Shown here in pieces: positions 37,078-45,745 of a DNA stretch of 54,201 nucleotides. A program made the position numbers and the translations under genes. How positions within the stretch are numbered: the stretch's first letter is position 1; each line of letters opens with the position of its first letter. A model generated the notes under the pieces. The model saw nothing but the letters and a program-made list of their open reading frames with translations. It had not been told where the DNA came from and searched no databases. Source of the stretch: Thiobacillus denitrificans (GTDB taxonomy: Bacteria > Pseudomonadota > Gammaproteobacteria > Burkholderiales > Thiobacillaceae); assembly GCA_020723405.1 (NCBI GenBank), contig DYIY01000021.1:1-54201 (forward strand). The letters run 5' to 3'.

Positions 37078-40000
37078 ATGACCATCCGCGTCGCCATCCG
37101 CCACAAGACCCATTACCAGTACGACCGCCCGGTGAACATGGGCCCCCACGTATTGCGCCTGCGCCCGGCGGTGCACAGCCGCACCCCCATCCTGGGCTAC
37201 TCCCTGCGCATCACCCCGGAGAAGCACTTCATCAACTGGCAGCAGGACCCCTTCGGCAACTTCCTGGCCCGTCTGGTGTTCCCGGAAAAGACCACCCGCT
37301 TCGACTTCGAAGTGGAAGTCATCGCCGAGATGACGGTGATCAACCCCTTCGACTTCTTCCTGGAAGAGTCCGCCGAGCATTACCCCTTCGACTACGACGA
37401 GCAGTCGGCCAAGGAACTCATCCCCTACCGGGAACTGGCCGAATCCGGTCCCCGGCTCATGGCCTGGCTGAAAGAGGTGAAGCGGGACAAGGCCGCCATG
37501 GTGCCCTTCCTGGTGGCCCTCAACCAGCGCCTCTGGCAGGACATACGCTACACCGTGCGCATGGAACCCGGCGTGCAGACCTGCGAGGAAACCCTGGAGC
37601 GGGCCCTGGGCTCCTGCCGGGACAGCGCCTGGCTGCTGGTCAACATCCTGCGCCACCTGGGCTTCGCCGCCCGCTTCGTGTCCGGCTATCTGGTGCAACT
37701 CACCGCCGACCAGAAGTCTCTGGATGGCCCCTCGGGCCCGGAGGCGGACTTCACCGACCTGCACGCCTGGGCCGAAGTCTTCGTGCCCGGGGCCGGCTGG
37801 ATCGGCCTGGACCCCACCTCCGGCCTGTTCGCCGGGGAAGGCCACATCCCCCTGGCCTGCACGCCGGACCCGGTGAGCGCTGCCCCGGTCACCGGCGCCA
37901 CAGACAAGTGCGAGGTGAGCTTCAGCTTCGAGAACACCGTCACCCGCATCCATGAAGATCCCCGGGTCACCAAGCCCTACCGGGATGACCAGTGGACCGC
38001 CATCGACGCCCTGGGCCGGGCCGTGGATCAGCGGCTGGCTGCCCAGGATGCACGCCTGACCATGGGCGGCGAACCCACCTTCGTGTCCATCGACGACATG
38101 GAATCGGCCCAGTGGAACAGCGCCGCCCTGGGGGCCCACAAGCTGGAACGGGCCCAGGACCTGTGGAAACGCCTGGGGGACCGCTTCGCCCCCGGCGGCC
38201 TGCGCTTCTCCGGCCAGGGCAAGTGGTATCCCGGGGAACCCCTGCCCCGCTGGGCCCTGGGCCTGTTCTGGCGGCCCGACGGCCTGCCCCTGTGGAAGAA
38301 CCCGGCCCTGCTGGCCGACGAAGGCCGGGACTACGGTCACAGCACCGCCCGAGCCGCCGCCTTCATCCACGCCCTGGCCGCCCGCCTGGGCCTGCCCGCC
38401 GACGCCATCCAGGCCGGCTACGAAGACGCCCTGTATTACCTGCTCAAGGAAGCGGAGATCCCGGCCAACCTGGACCCGGCCCTGGTCAACCTGAAGGACC
38501 CCCAGGAACGGCGCAGCCTGGCCGACAAACTGTCCCGGGGCCTGGACGAGGCCGTGGGCTACGTGCTGCCCCTGGCCTGGGACTGGGCCAGCCCGGGCTG
38601 GCGCAGCGGCCCCTGGGAATTCCGCCGGGGCCGCCTCTACCTGCTGCCCGGCGATTCGCCCATGGGCATGCGCCTGCCCCTGGCCAGCCTGCCCTGGGTG
38701 GCGGAGGACAAGCGGGAACTACCCTGGCCCCTGGACATGTTCGCCCCCCGGCAAGCCCTGCCGGACGCCGTGGGCGAAGTGGCCCGGCGCTTCTCCGCCT
38801 TCGAACCCGCCGTGCCGGAGCATCCGGAAATCCAGTACCAGGGCCTGGCGGACGAACCTCAAAGCGACTCCCCCCTTTGGAAAAGGGGGGGTGGGGGGGA
38901 TTCAACGCCCGCCACCCCTGCCACCCGCCTCCAGGGAGAGAAACAGGGCCGCGCCATACCCGTCCCCCACACCGCCCTCTGCGTGGAAGCCCGGGGCGGC
39001 GTGGTGCGCATCTTCATGCCCCCCCTGTCCGAGCTGGAACACTACCTGGCCCTGACCGCAGCGGTGGAGGACGTGGCTGCCCAGCTCCAGACCCCGGTGA
39101 TCCTGGAAGGCTACGAGCCGCCCCGGGACTACCGGGTCCAGCGGCTCATGGTCACCCCGGACCCGGGGGTCATCGAAGTCAACATCCACCCGGCCACCCA
39201 CTGGGACGAACTGGTGGCCAACACCCGGGACCTCTATGAGGAAGCCCGGCTGGCCCGGCTCACCACCGAGAAATTCATGCTCGACGGCCGGCACACCGGC
39301 ACCGGCGGCGGCAACCACGTCACCCTGGGGGGCGCCACCCCGGCGGACAGCCCCATGCTGCGCCGGCCCGACCTGGTCATGAGCCTGGTCACCTTCTGGC
39401 AGCACCACCCGGGCCTGTCCTACCTGTTCTCCGGCATGTTCATCGGCCCCACCAGCCAGGCCCCCCGGGTGGACGAAGGCCGGGACGAGAAGCTCTATGA
39501 ACTGGAGATCGCCTTCCAGCAGATGCCGAAAGGCGACAACCCCGGCGAAACCAGCCAGCTCTGGCTGGTGGACCGCCTGCTGCGCAACCTGCTGGTGGAC
39601 CTCACCGGCAACACCCACCGCTCCGAGTTCTCCATCGACAAGCTCTACACCCCGGACAGCCCCAGCGGCCGCCAGGGCATCGTGGAATTCCGCGGCTTCG
39701 AGATGCCCCCCCACTGGCAGATGAGCGGCGCCCAGATGCTGCTGCTGCGCTGCCTGGTGGCCCGCTTCTGGGACAAGCCCTACCGGCACAGGCTGGTCCG
39801 CTGGGGCACCGAACTCCACGACCGCTTCATGCTCCCCCACCACGTGCGGGCCGACGTGCTGGACGCCCTGCGCGACGTGCGGGAGGCCGGCTTCCCCTAC
39901 CAGGACGACTGGCTGGACCCCTTCATCGAATTCCGCTTCCCGCGCATCGGCACGGTGAAGATCGACGACATCGAAATCGAACTGCGCACCGCCATGGAAC

Positions 40001-40548
40001 CCTGGCACGTACTGGGGGAGGAACTCACCAACGTGGGCACCGCCCGCTTCGTGGATTCCTCCGTGGAACGGGTCCAGGTCAAGGTCAGCGGCCTCACCGA
40101 CAACCGCTACGTGGTGGCCTGCAACGGCCGCCGGGTGCCCCTGCGCAACACCGGCCGCCACGGTGAATACGTGGCCGGCATCCGCTACCGGGCCTGGCAG
40201 CCGCCCTCCGCCCTGCACCCCACCATCGGCGTTCACACCCCCCTGGTCATCGACCTCATCGACACCTGGAGCGGCAAGGCCGTGGGCGGCTGCACCTACC
40301 ACGTCTCCCACCCGGGCGGGCGCAGCTACGACGTGTTCCCGGTGAACGCCTTCGAGGCCGAAGCCCGGCGGGTCAACCGCTACCAGCCCTGGGGCCACAC
40401 CCCGGGGGACCTGCCGGTACCCCCGGACCTGGCCCGCCTGGCGGAGTTCATTCCCACCGGCAGCCGTCTGGGCCCCATGGAGCCGCCGCCCGAGGAATTG
40501 CTCAAGGAGTATCCCTACACCCTGGATTTGCGCCGGCAGCCGGATTGA
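37078..40548 (+). CDS. Transglutaminase-like / DUF2126 fusion protein
   Basis: The 1156-residue product has a bacterial transglutaminase N-terminal beta domain (about 1-100). The transglutaminase core has catalytic Cys180 (ALGSCRDSAW), His229 (DLHAW) and Asp245 (LDPTSG). The large C-terminal DUF2126 domain (about 315-1150) carries RLTMGGEPTFVSIDDM, TGTGGGNHVTLGG and IVEFRGFEMPP. This fused architecture is standard and is associated with ATP-grasp and alpha-E proteins in a predicted peptide-modification system. Residues about 597-608 (SPLWKRGGGG and flanks) derive from a repeat element inserted in frame in a low-complexity linker. No clear ribosome-binding site precedes the ATG. Confidence 0.92.
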   Translation: MTIRVAIRHKTHYQYDRPVNMGPHVLRLRPAVHSRTPILGYSLRITPEKHFINWQQDPFGNFLARLVFPEKTTRFDFEVEVIAEMTVINPFDFFLEESAEHYPFDYDEQSAKELIPYRELAESGPRLMAWLKEVKRDKAAMVPFLVALNQRLWQDIRYTVRMEPGVQTCEETLERALGSCRDSAWLLVNILRHLGFAARFVSGYLVQLTADQKSLDGPSGPEADFTDLHAWAEVFVPGAGWIGLDPTSGLFAGEGHIPLACTPDPVSAAPVTGATDKCEVSFSFENTVTRIHEDPRVTKPYRDDQWTAIDALGRAVDQRLAAQDARLTMGGEPTFVSIDDMESAQWNSAALGAHKLERAQDLWKRLGDRFAPGGLRFSGQGKWYPGEPLPRWALGLFWRPDGLPLWKNPALLADEGRDYGHSTARAAAFIHALAARLGLPADAIQAGYEDALYYLLKEAEIPANLDPALVNLKDPQERRSLADKLSRGLDEAVGYVLPLAWDWASPGWRSGPWEFRRGRLYLLPGDSPMGMRLPLASLPWVAEDKRELPWPLDMFAPRQALPDAVGEVARRFSAFEPAVPEHPEIQYQGLADEPQSDSPLWKRGGGGDSTPATPATRLQGEKQGRAIPVPHTALCVEARGGVVRIFMPPLSELEHYLALTAAVEDVAAQLQTPVILEGYEPPRDYRVQRLMVTPDPGVIEVNIHPATHWDELVANTRDLYEEARLARLTTEKFMLDGRHTGTGGGNHVTLGGATPADSPMLRRPDLVMSLVTFWQHHPGLSYLFSGMFIGPTSQAPRVDEGRDEKLYELEIAFQQMPKGDNPGETSQLWLVDRLLRNLLVDLTGNTHRSEFSIDKLYTPDSPSGRQGIVEFRGFEMPPHWQMSGAQMLLLRCLVARFWDKPYRHRLVRWGTELHDRFMLPHHVRADVLDALRDVREAGFPYQDDWLDPFIEFRFPRIGTVKIDDIEIELRTAMEPWHVLGEELTNVGTARFVDSSVERVQVKVSGLTDNRYVVACNGRRVPLRNTGRHGEYVAGIRYRAWQPPSALHPTIGVHTPLVIDLIDTWSGKAVGGCTYHVSHPGGRSYDVFPVNAFEAEARRVNRYQPWGHTPGDLPVPPDLARLAEFIPTGSRLGPMEPPPEELLKEYPYTLDLRRQPD
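38868..38901. repeat. In-frame CCCCCTTTGGAAAAGGGGG repeat inside the DUF2126 gene
   Basis: The palindromic core CCCCCTTT-GG-AAAAGGGGG is followed by GGTGGGGGGGATT. It is the widespread bacterial repeat that translates as PPFSKGG on one strand and SPLWKRG on the other, both of which are seen here. The reading frame is preserved. Confidence 0.85.
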
Positions 40549-40557
40549 GCACCAGCC

Positions 40558-40604
40558 ATGGCACGATGGATCGCATGCTCTACAATGCGGTTCATCGAAC
40601 GCAT
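40558..40604 (+). promoter_or_regulatory. Promoter and operator-like dyad of the toxin-antitoxin pair
   Basis: ATGGCA (-35), 17 bases, TACAAT (-10, 5 of 6). Downstream, ATGCGGTTC-ATC-GAACGCAT (40585-40604) forms an imperfect 8-bp dyad with one extra G, overlapping the -10 and start point. Autorepression by the antitoxin complex would be expected from such a position. Confidence 0.5.
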
Positions 40605-40615
40605 CGGAGCACGAC

Positions 40616-40885
40616 ATGTTGCACGTCACCGCCAACGAATTGAAGACCAAAGGGGTCGCGGCCCTGGAGGCCGCCCTGGAAAACCAGACCGAAGCCGTGG
40701 TTTCGGTGCGCGGCAGCGAACGGTTCGTGGTGATGCACCTGGCCCATTACCACTACCTGCGGGAATGCGAACTGGAAGCCGCCCTGGCCCAGAGCCGGGC
40801 CGATCTGGCCGCCGGACGCTTCGTCAAGGACAGCCCCGAAGCCCATCTGGCCCGGGTTCTGGAGGGCAAAGCCCAGCCTCGTTGA
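40616..40885 (+). CDS. Phd/YefM-like type II antitoxin
   Basis: The 89-residue product starts MLHVTANELKTKGVAALEAA and has SVRGSERFVVMHLAHYHYLR in the middle, typical of Phd/YefM DNA-binding domains. The C-terminal half is helical and charged and would wrap the toxin. The toxin gene begins 7 bases downstream. GGAG lies upstream of the ATG. The exact antitoxin subfamily is uncertain. Confidence 0.8.
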   Translation: MLHVTANELKTKGVAALEAALENQTEAVVSVRGSERFVVMHLAHYHYLRECELEAALAQSRADLAAGRFVKDSPEAHLARVLEGKAQPR

Positions 40886-40892
40886 GCGGACC

Positions 40893-41171
40893 ATGGCCTA
40901 CACCCTGGTTTTCACCGACCAGTATGAAAAGCGGGCCGCCCGCTTCCTGCGCCGCCATCCGGAACTGGCCAACCTCTACCTGAAGACCCTGCAATTGCTG
41001 GAAGCCAACCCCCACCACCCCTCCCTGCGACTGCATGCCCTCACCGGCAGGCTGGTGGGCCTGCATTCGGTTTCCATCAATCTGTCCTATCGCATCACCC
41101 TGGAACTGCTCATCTGCGGGCGGGAAATCATTCCGATCAGCGTGGGCGACCACGACGCCGTCTATCGTTAG
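40893..41171 (+). CDS. RelE/ParE superfamily toxin (YafQ/RelE-like)
   Basis: The 92-residue product has the fold pattern of RelE-like toxins: FTDQYEKRAARFLRRHPELA, the RLHALTGRLVGLHSVSINLS strand pair and RITLELLICGREIIPISVGD. RelE-type members cleave mRNA on the ribosome and ParE-type members poison gyrase; sequence alone favours the RelE/YafQ side because of the LYLKTLQLLEANPHHPSLRLH layout. The C-terminal VGDHDAVYR resembles the GxHDxxY motif. Confidence 0.82.
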   Translation: MAYTLVFTDQYEKRAARFLRRHPELANLYLKTLQLLEANPHHPSLRLHALTGRLVGLHSVSINLSYRITLELLICGREIIPISVGDHDAVYR

Positions 41172-41216
41172 CGCCACCGAGCCGTCCAATGGACAGGCTC
41201 ATCGGTTCAAAGCAGG

Positions 41217-44200
41217 TCAGCGCTCCGCCAGCACCCCATTGACCCGGTCGGTCAGCCGTTCCAGACCATCCAGGACGGCGGTGCGGGCGGCGAAAAGGTC
41301 CGGCAGGCGGGCCAGGGCCTGTTCCCGTGCACCGGACTCCACCAGACCGACCAGTTCCCCGGCCAGGTTGTGGATGGCGTCGTGGTCCCGATCCAGGGCA
41401 GTGAATTCGGCCAGGTGGCCGTAGCGGTTTGCTCCGCTGCCCCGGTACCAGCGGCCGAAGCGGCACTGGTGGCTGTGGGTGTCCTGGGGCAGGTCGGTCC
41501 GGCTGCCGCGGACGTATTCGACGATGCACTCCACCCACTTGCGATGGCTGGCCGCCGCCACGATCAGGGTCACGTCCACCGGCTGGCTGACGGCGCTGCC
41601 CAGTCCGTGCCAGGCGGCATCCTGGCGCCAGGTCTCGATCCAGGCCGGAAGTTGCCCGGCCGGCATGGGCCGGGCGATACCGTAGCCCTGGCCGTAATGG
41701 CAGCCCAGGCGCACCAGGGTGGCGCCGTGTTCCAGGGTTTCCACCCCTTCGGCGATGACCGGCCGGTTGAAGGCCTGGGCCAGACGGATGACGCTTTCCA
41801 CGATGCCCAGATCCTCCGGGTCGTCCAGCATGTCCCGCACGAACACCTGGTCGATCTTCAGGGTCTCCACCGGCAAGCGGCGGAAGTAGGCCAGGGAGGA
41901 ATAGCCCGTGCCGAAGTCGTCCAGGGCGAAACGCACGCCCAGAGCCAGACAGGCCAGCAGGGTGCGGGAAGCATGTTCCAGGTCGTGGATGGCGGCCGAC
42001 TCGAGAATCTCCAGTTCCAGTTGCTGGCTGGCCACCGTCGGGTGGCGGGCCAGGGCCTCGCCCAGCCGGGCGGCGAAATCGGGCACCTGCAGGTGGTCCG
42101 GGCTGATGTTCACGCTCACCGTGATGGCCAGGCCGTCCCCATTCCAGCGTTCGATCTGGCTGAGGGCCGCTTCCGTCACCCATTCCCCCAGTTCCGCCGC
42201 CAGATCGGTACCGTCCAGGAAATGCAGGAACTCCCCGGGGGCCAGCAAGCCTCTTTCCGGATGCTGCCAGCGCAACAAGGCCTCGGCCCCGGTCAAGTCG
42301 CCATCCAGGAGGCTCACCTTGGGCTGGTAGAAGAGGACGAATTCCCCGTCATGCAGGGCCCGGGCGATACGTTGCTGGTTCTCCCGCAGGGCCACCGCCT
42401 GGCGGTCCTGCTCGGCATCGTAGAACTGGTAGCGATTCTTGCCCGCCTCCTTGGCCAGGTACATGGCCTGGTCGGCGTGGCGCAGCAGCCGGTCGGCGTC
42501 CACGTCGTCCTGGGGGCACAGGCAGACACCGATGCTGGCCGACACGCTCACCTTGCGCCGATCCAGGTGCACCGGCGCCGCCAGGCTCACCAGGATGCGA
42601 TCCAGCAGGTTGGACACGGTCTTGCGGTCCCCCACTTCGTTGAACAGCAGCACGAACTCGTCCCCGCCCAGGCGGGCCACCGTGTCGTCCCCCCGGGATT
42701 CCGCCTTCAGACGGGCGGTGATCTCCACCAGCAGGCGGTCGCCGAACTCGTGGCCGTAGGTGTCGTTGATGGGCTTGAAACCGTCCAGGTCCAGGTAGCA
42801 CAGCACCAGTTGCTGGCCGCTGCGCAGGGCCCGGGCGATGGCCTGGTCCAGCCGGTCGGCCAGGAGACGGCGGTTGGGCAGCCCGGTCAGGCTGTCGTAG
42901 TGGGCCACCCGTTCCAGTTCCGCCTCGTGCTGCTTGAGCTGGCTGATGTCGGTGAAGACCCCCACGTAGTTCAGAACCTGGCCCTGCCCATCGCGCACCG
43001 CGCTGATCTGCAACAGTTCCGGATAGATCTGGCCATTCCTGCGCCGGTTCCAGATTTCACCCCGCCAGGAAGACTGAGTCTCCAGGGCCTGCCACATTTC
43101 CGTGTAGAACGACCGGCCATGCCGGCCCGACGAAAGCAGATCGGGATTGCGGCCCAACACTTCCGCCCGGCCATATCCGGTCAGCCGGGAGAATGCCGGG
43201 TTCACGTCCAGGATGTGGTTGGCGCCATCGGTGATGATGATGCCCTCCTGGCTGTGCTCGAACACGGTGGCCGCCAGGCGCAGTCCTTCCTCGGCCCGCT
43301 TGCGCTCGGTGATGTCCTGCATGGTGCCCAGGATGCGCCGGGGCTGGCCGTCTTCGCCCAGGGGAATGTCGGCCTGGCTGAACACGTGGCGGATCTCCCC
43401 GTCCGGGCGCACCACCCGGTATTCCACTTCGTAGCGGGGGCCGCCGGCCAGGGCCACCTGCACCGCATCGGCGATCCGCTGCCGATCCTCGGGGTGGATC
43501 AGCTTGAGCCAGTGTTTGTGCCAGGTTTCCAGGTCCCGGAAGGGCTGGTCGGGGGGCAGGCCGAAGATGCGGTAGGTCTCCTCGGACAGGTCGATGGTCC
43601 CGCCCTCCAGATCCCGTACCCAGTAACCCACCCGGGCCACCCGCTCGGCCTCCTTGAGGCGCTGCTCGCTGTCGCGTAATTCCTGCTGGGCCAGGAGCAC
43701 GGTGAGGGCGTCGCCCAGACGCCGCCCCATTTCCTCCAGCAGCCGCGCCTCCTGTTCGCTCCAGGACCGCTCCCGGGAACACTGCTGGATGCCGAACTGC
43801 CAGGCCTGGCCAGCCACGGGCCGCAGGGCCATGCACAGCAGGCTGCGGATGCGGAACTGCGCGGCGATGCCCGGGGGCACGGGATTGACCATGCCCGGCC
43901 CAAACAACAGGGGTTTGTCCGTGGCCAGGGTGCGGGCGAAGAAGTCCGCCATCTGGGCGTCAACAGGCAACGGCCGGCCCAGGGCCAGGGCGCCGGGATA
44001 TTCGGGCCGGGTGCGCTCCATGGGCACCCGCCAGGAAACGGCCTGGGGATCGCAGGGAAAAAGCAGGTAGGCCCGGTCGCAGTCAAAGGCTTCCTGGACC
44101 ACCGCCAGGGCGTCGGACATCATCTGGCGCAGATCCCGGGCCCCCTGGATGGCCCGGTTGAGGCGATCCAGGTGTTCCAGGAAGCGCAGGTGGGCCGACC

Positions 44201-45140
44201 GCTCCATCTCGGCCCGTTTGAGATCGCTGATGTCGTAGTTGATGCCCACCATGCGCTGGGCCTTGCCCGAGGCGTCTCGCAAGGTGCGGGAAGCGGCCTT
44301 GAGGTGGTGGACCGTGCCGTCGGGCCAGACCACCCGGAACTCCGGGGCGTACTCCCTTTCTCCGGCCAGGGCGGCCTGGATTTCGCCCTCCACGGCGCTG
44401 CGATCATCGGGGTGCAGCGCATTGGCCCAGGCCTGGTAGGCACCACCGAAATCCCCTTCGCGCCGGCCATACAGCCGGTACATGGCCGAATCCCAGACCA
44501 GTTCGTCGCGCACCACGTCCCAGTCCCAGATGCCGACGATGCCGGCTTCGGTGGCCAGTTGCAGGCGCTCCTTGGCGACCCGTAGTTCCAGATCGGCACG
44601 ATGCTGGGCTTCGTTGCGGATTTCGTTGTGCAGGATCAGGGCCACGTGGCTGAAGAGCAGGGGCAGATGCCTGCCCAGGGCAGCGCCGTGGATGTGCAGA
44701 TTTTCCAGCTTGATGACGCCGACCAACTGATTGCCCACCAGGAGGGGGAAGGCCCAGGTCCAGGCGCCGCGCAACATGCCGTTTTGCAGCAGGGCGTCCT
44801 CGGTACTGCTGCGCAGCTCCACCAGTTCACGCCGCTCGGCGGCCTGGCGGGCCAGGGGATCGTCAATCCCGTCGGTTACCCCCTCGTTGCCCTGGAAATC
44901 CAGGTAGCAGAGACGTTCCTCCCGCCAGTACCAGAGGCGGATGTTGGTGCCTCCCAGGCTCTCCACGATGCTGTTGAGCAAAGCCCGCAGCATGTCGTCC
45001 AGGCCGGCCAGAGGGTTGATGTGGCCCATGAGTTGCAGGAGCAACTGGAAGTAGACCTTGTCTTCCACCAGCTTGGCGTTGCGCTGGCGCAGCCGGTCCA
45101 ATTCGGCGGCCAGACCGGCGGCGGGCAGGTTGGCGCTCAT
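41217..45140 (-). CDS. Large GAF/PAS-GGDEF-EAL protein with C-terminal CZB zinc-binding domain
   Basis: The 1307-residue soluble product has a GAF-like start (to about 190), a PAS domain (200-310), a second GAF (325-490), PAS domains at about 500-620 and 625-745, then GGDEF (LGGDEF near residue 824, with RGDD inhibition site) and EAL (EALLRW near 953, DDFGTG, AEGVE). The last 110 residues match the CZB domain: His1199 in HRKW, Cys1226 in CRFGRWY, His1253 and His1257 in DHDAIH. In DgcZ-type proteins CZB zinc occupancy controls the cyclase. It is coupled by ATGA to DUF1638, the last gene of the corrinoid operon. Confidence 0.93.
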   Translation of the reverse strand: MSANLPAAGLAAELDRLRQRNAKLVEDKVYFQLLLQLMGHINPLAGLDDMLRALLNSIVESLGGTNIRLWYWREERLCYLDFQGNEGVTDGIDDPLARQAAERRELVELRSSTEDALLQNGMLRGAWTWAFPLLVGNQLVGVIKLENLHIHGAALGRHLPLLFSHVALILHNEIRNEAQHRADLELRVAKERLQLATEAGIVGIWDWDVVRDELVWDSAMYRLYGRREGDFGGAYQAWANALHPDDRSAVEGEIQAALAGEREYAPEFRVVWPDGTVHHLKAASRTLRDASGKAQRMVGINYDISDLKRAEMERSAHLRFLEHLDRLNRAIQGARDLRQMMSDALAVVQEAFDCDRAYLLFPCDPQAVSWRVPMERTRPEYPGALALGRPLPVDAQMADFFARTLATDKPLLFGPGMVNPVPPGIAAQFRIRSLLCMALRPVAGQAWQFGIQQCSRERSWSEQEARLLEEMGRRLGDALTVLLAQQELRDSEQRLKEAERVARVGYWVRDLEGGTIDLSEETYRIFGLPPDQPFRDLETWHKHWLKLIHPEDRQRIADAVQVALAGGPRYEVEYRVVRPDGEIRHVFSQADIPLGEDGQPRRILGTMQDITERKRAEEGLRLAATVFEHSQEGIIITDGANHILDVNPAFSRLTGYGRAEVLGRNPDLLSSGRHGRSFYTEMWQALETQSSWRGEIWNRRRNGQIYPELLQISAVRDGQGQVLNYVGVFTDISQLKQHEAELERVAHYDSLTGLPNRRLLADRLDQAIARALRSGQQLVLCYLDLDGFKPINDTYGHEFGDRLLVEITARLKAESRGDDTVARLGGDEFVLLFNEVGDRKTVSNLLDRILVSLAAPVHLDRRKVSVSASIGVCLCPQDDVDADRLLRHADQAMYLAKEAGKNRYQFYDAEQDRQAVALRENQQRIARALHDGEFVLFYQPKVSLLDGDLTGAEALLRWQHPERGLLAPGEFLHFLDGTDLAAELGEWVTEAALSQIERWNGDGLAITVSVNISPDHLQVPDFAARLGEALARHPTVASQQLELEILESAAIHDLEHASRTLLACLALGVRFALDDFGTGYSSLAYFRRLPVETLKIDQVFVRDMLDDPEDLGIVESVIRLAQAFNRPVIAEGVETLEHGATLVRLGCHYGQGYGIARPMPAGQLPAWIETWRQDAAWHGLGSAVSQPVDVTLIVAAASHRKWVECIVEYVRGSRTDLPQDTHSHQCRFGRWYRGSGANRYGHLAEFTALDRDHDAIHNLAGELVGLVESGAREQALARLPDLFAARTAVLDGLERLTDRVNGVLAER

Positions 45141-45745
45141 GCCCGATCCGCCAGGGCGGCCGCCAGCACGGCTTCCAGATGGGACAGATCGGCATCCAGC
45201 CAGGACAGGGGCAGATCCACGAAGCGGGCGGCCGCCTCGGCGGCGGCGGTGAAATCACCGGAACAGGGGGTGCGGATGGCCACCATGCGCCGGTGGCTGC
45301 CGTGGAATATCTCCCGTACCACCTGGAGGTTGTTGCCGAAGGCCTGGGTGATCATGGGTTCCCAGGTCAGGGCCCAGTCTTCCAGCAGGAAGTAGGCACC
45401 CCTCTCCAGTTCGGCCATGAAGCGTTCGTAGCCCAGCAGCATGACGATGCAGTTCTGCCCCTGGGTGCGGTGGGTCTGGTGACGGTCCAGGATGCGTTCC
45501 ATGAGGGGATGGCAGGCGCCGTAGAACACCACGGTCTCCCGGCCCCGATCCTCTTCCGCATTGAGGGCCGTATCCAGTTGGCTGGACAGCCGATCCAGAT
45601 AGTTGTGCAGGGCCGAATCCAGATATTGGGGCCGCACCGCCCAGCCGTTCTTGCGGATCAGGTAGTCCACTTCCTTGCGCAGGATGCCGCAGCCCACCAG
45701 GGAAACCGGGTGGGCCGGGTTCACGGGAATGGGCACGGGCTTCAC
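45137..45745 (-). CDS. DUF1638 family protein
   Basis: The 202-residue product, starting with a GTG at 45745, overlaps the methyltransferase stop by 4 bases; GAGGGG precedes it. Cysteines at 19 (VSLVGCGILRKEV), 78 (VVFYGACHP) and 99 (GQNCIVMLLG) match the DUF1638 pattern and could bind a metal. DUF1638 is often encoded next to corrinoid proteins and UroD-type methyltransferases and is thought to take part in methyl transfer, but its chemistry is unknown. Confidence 0.85.
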   Translation of the reverse strand: MKPVPIPVNPAHPVSLVGCGILRKEVDYLIRKNGWAVRPQYLDSALHNYLDRLSSQLDTALNAEEDRGRETVVFYGACHPLMERILDRHQTHRTQGQNCIVMLLGYERFMAELERGAYFLLEDWALTWEPMITQAFGNNLQVVREIFHGSHRRMVAIRTPCSGDFTAAAEAAARFVDLPLSWLDADLSHLEAVLAAALADRA

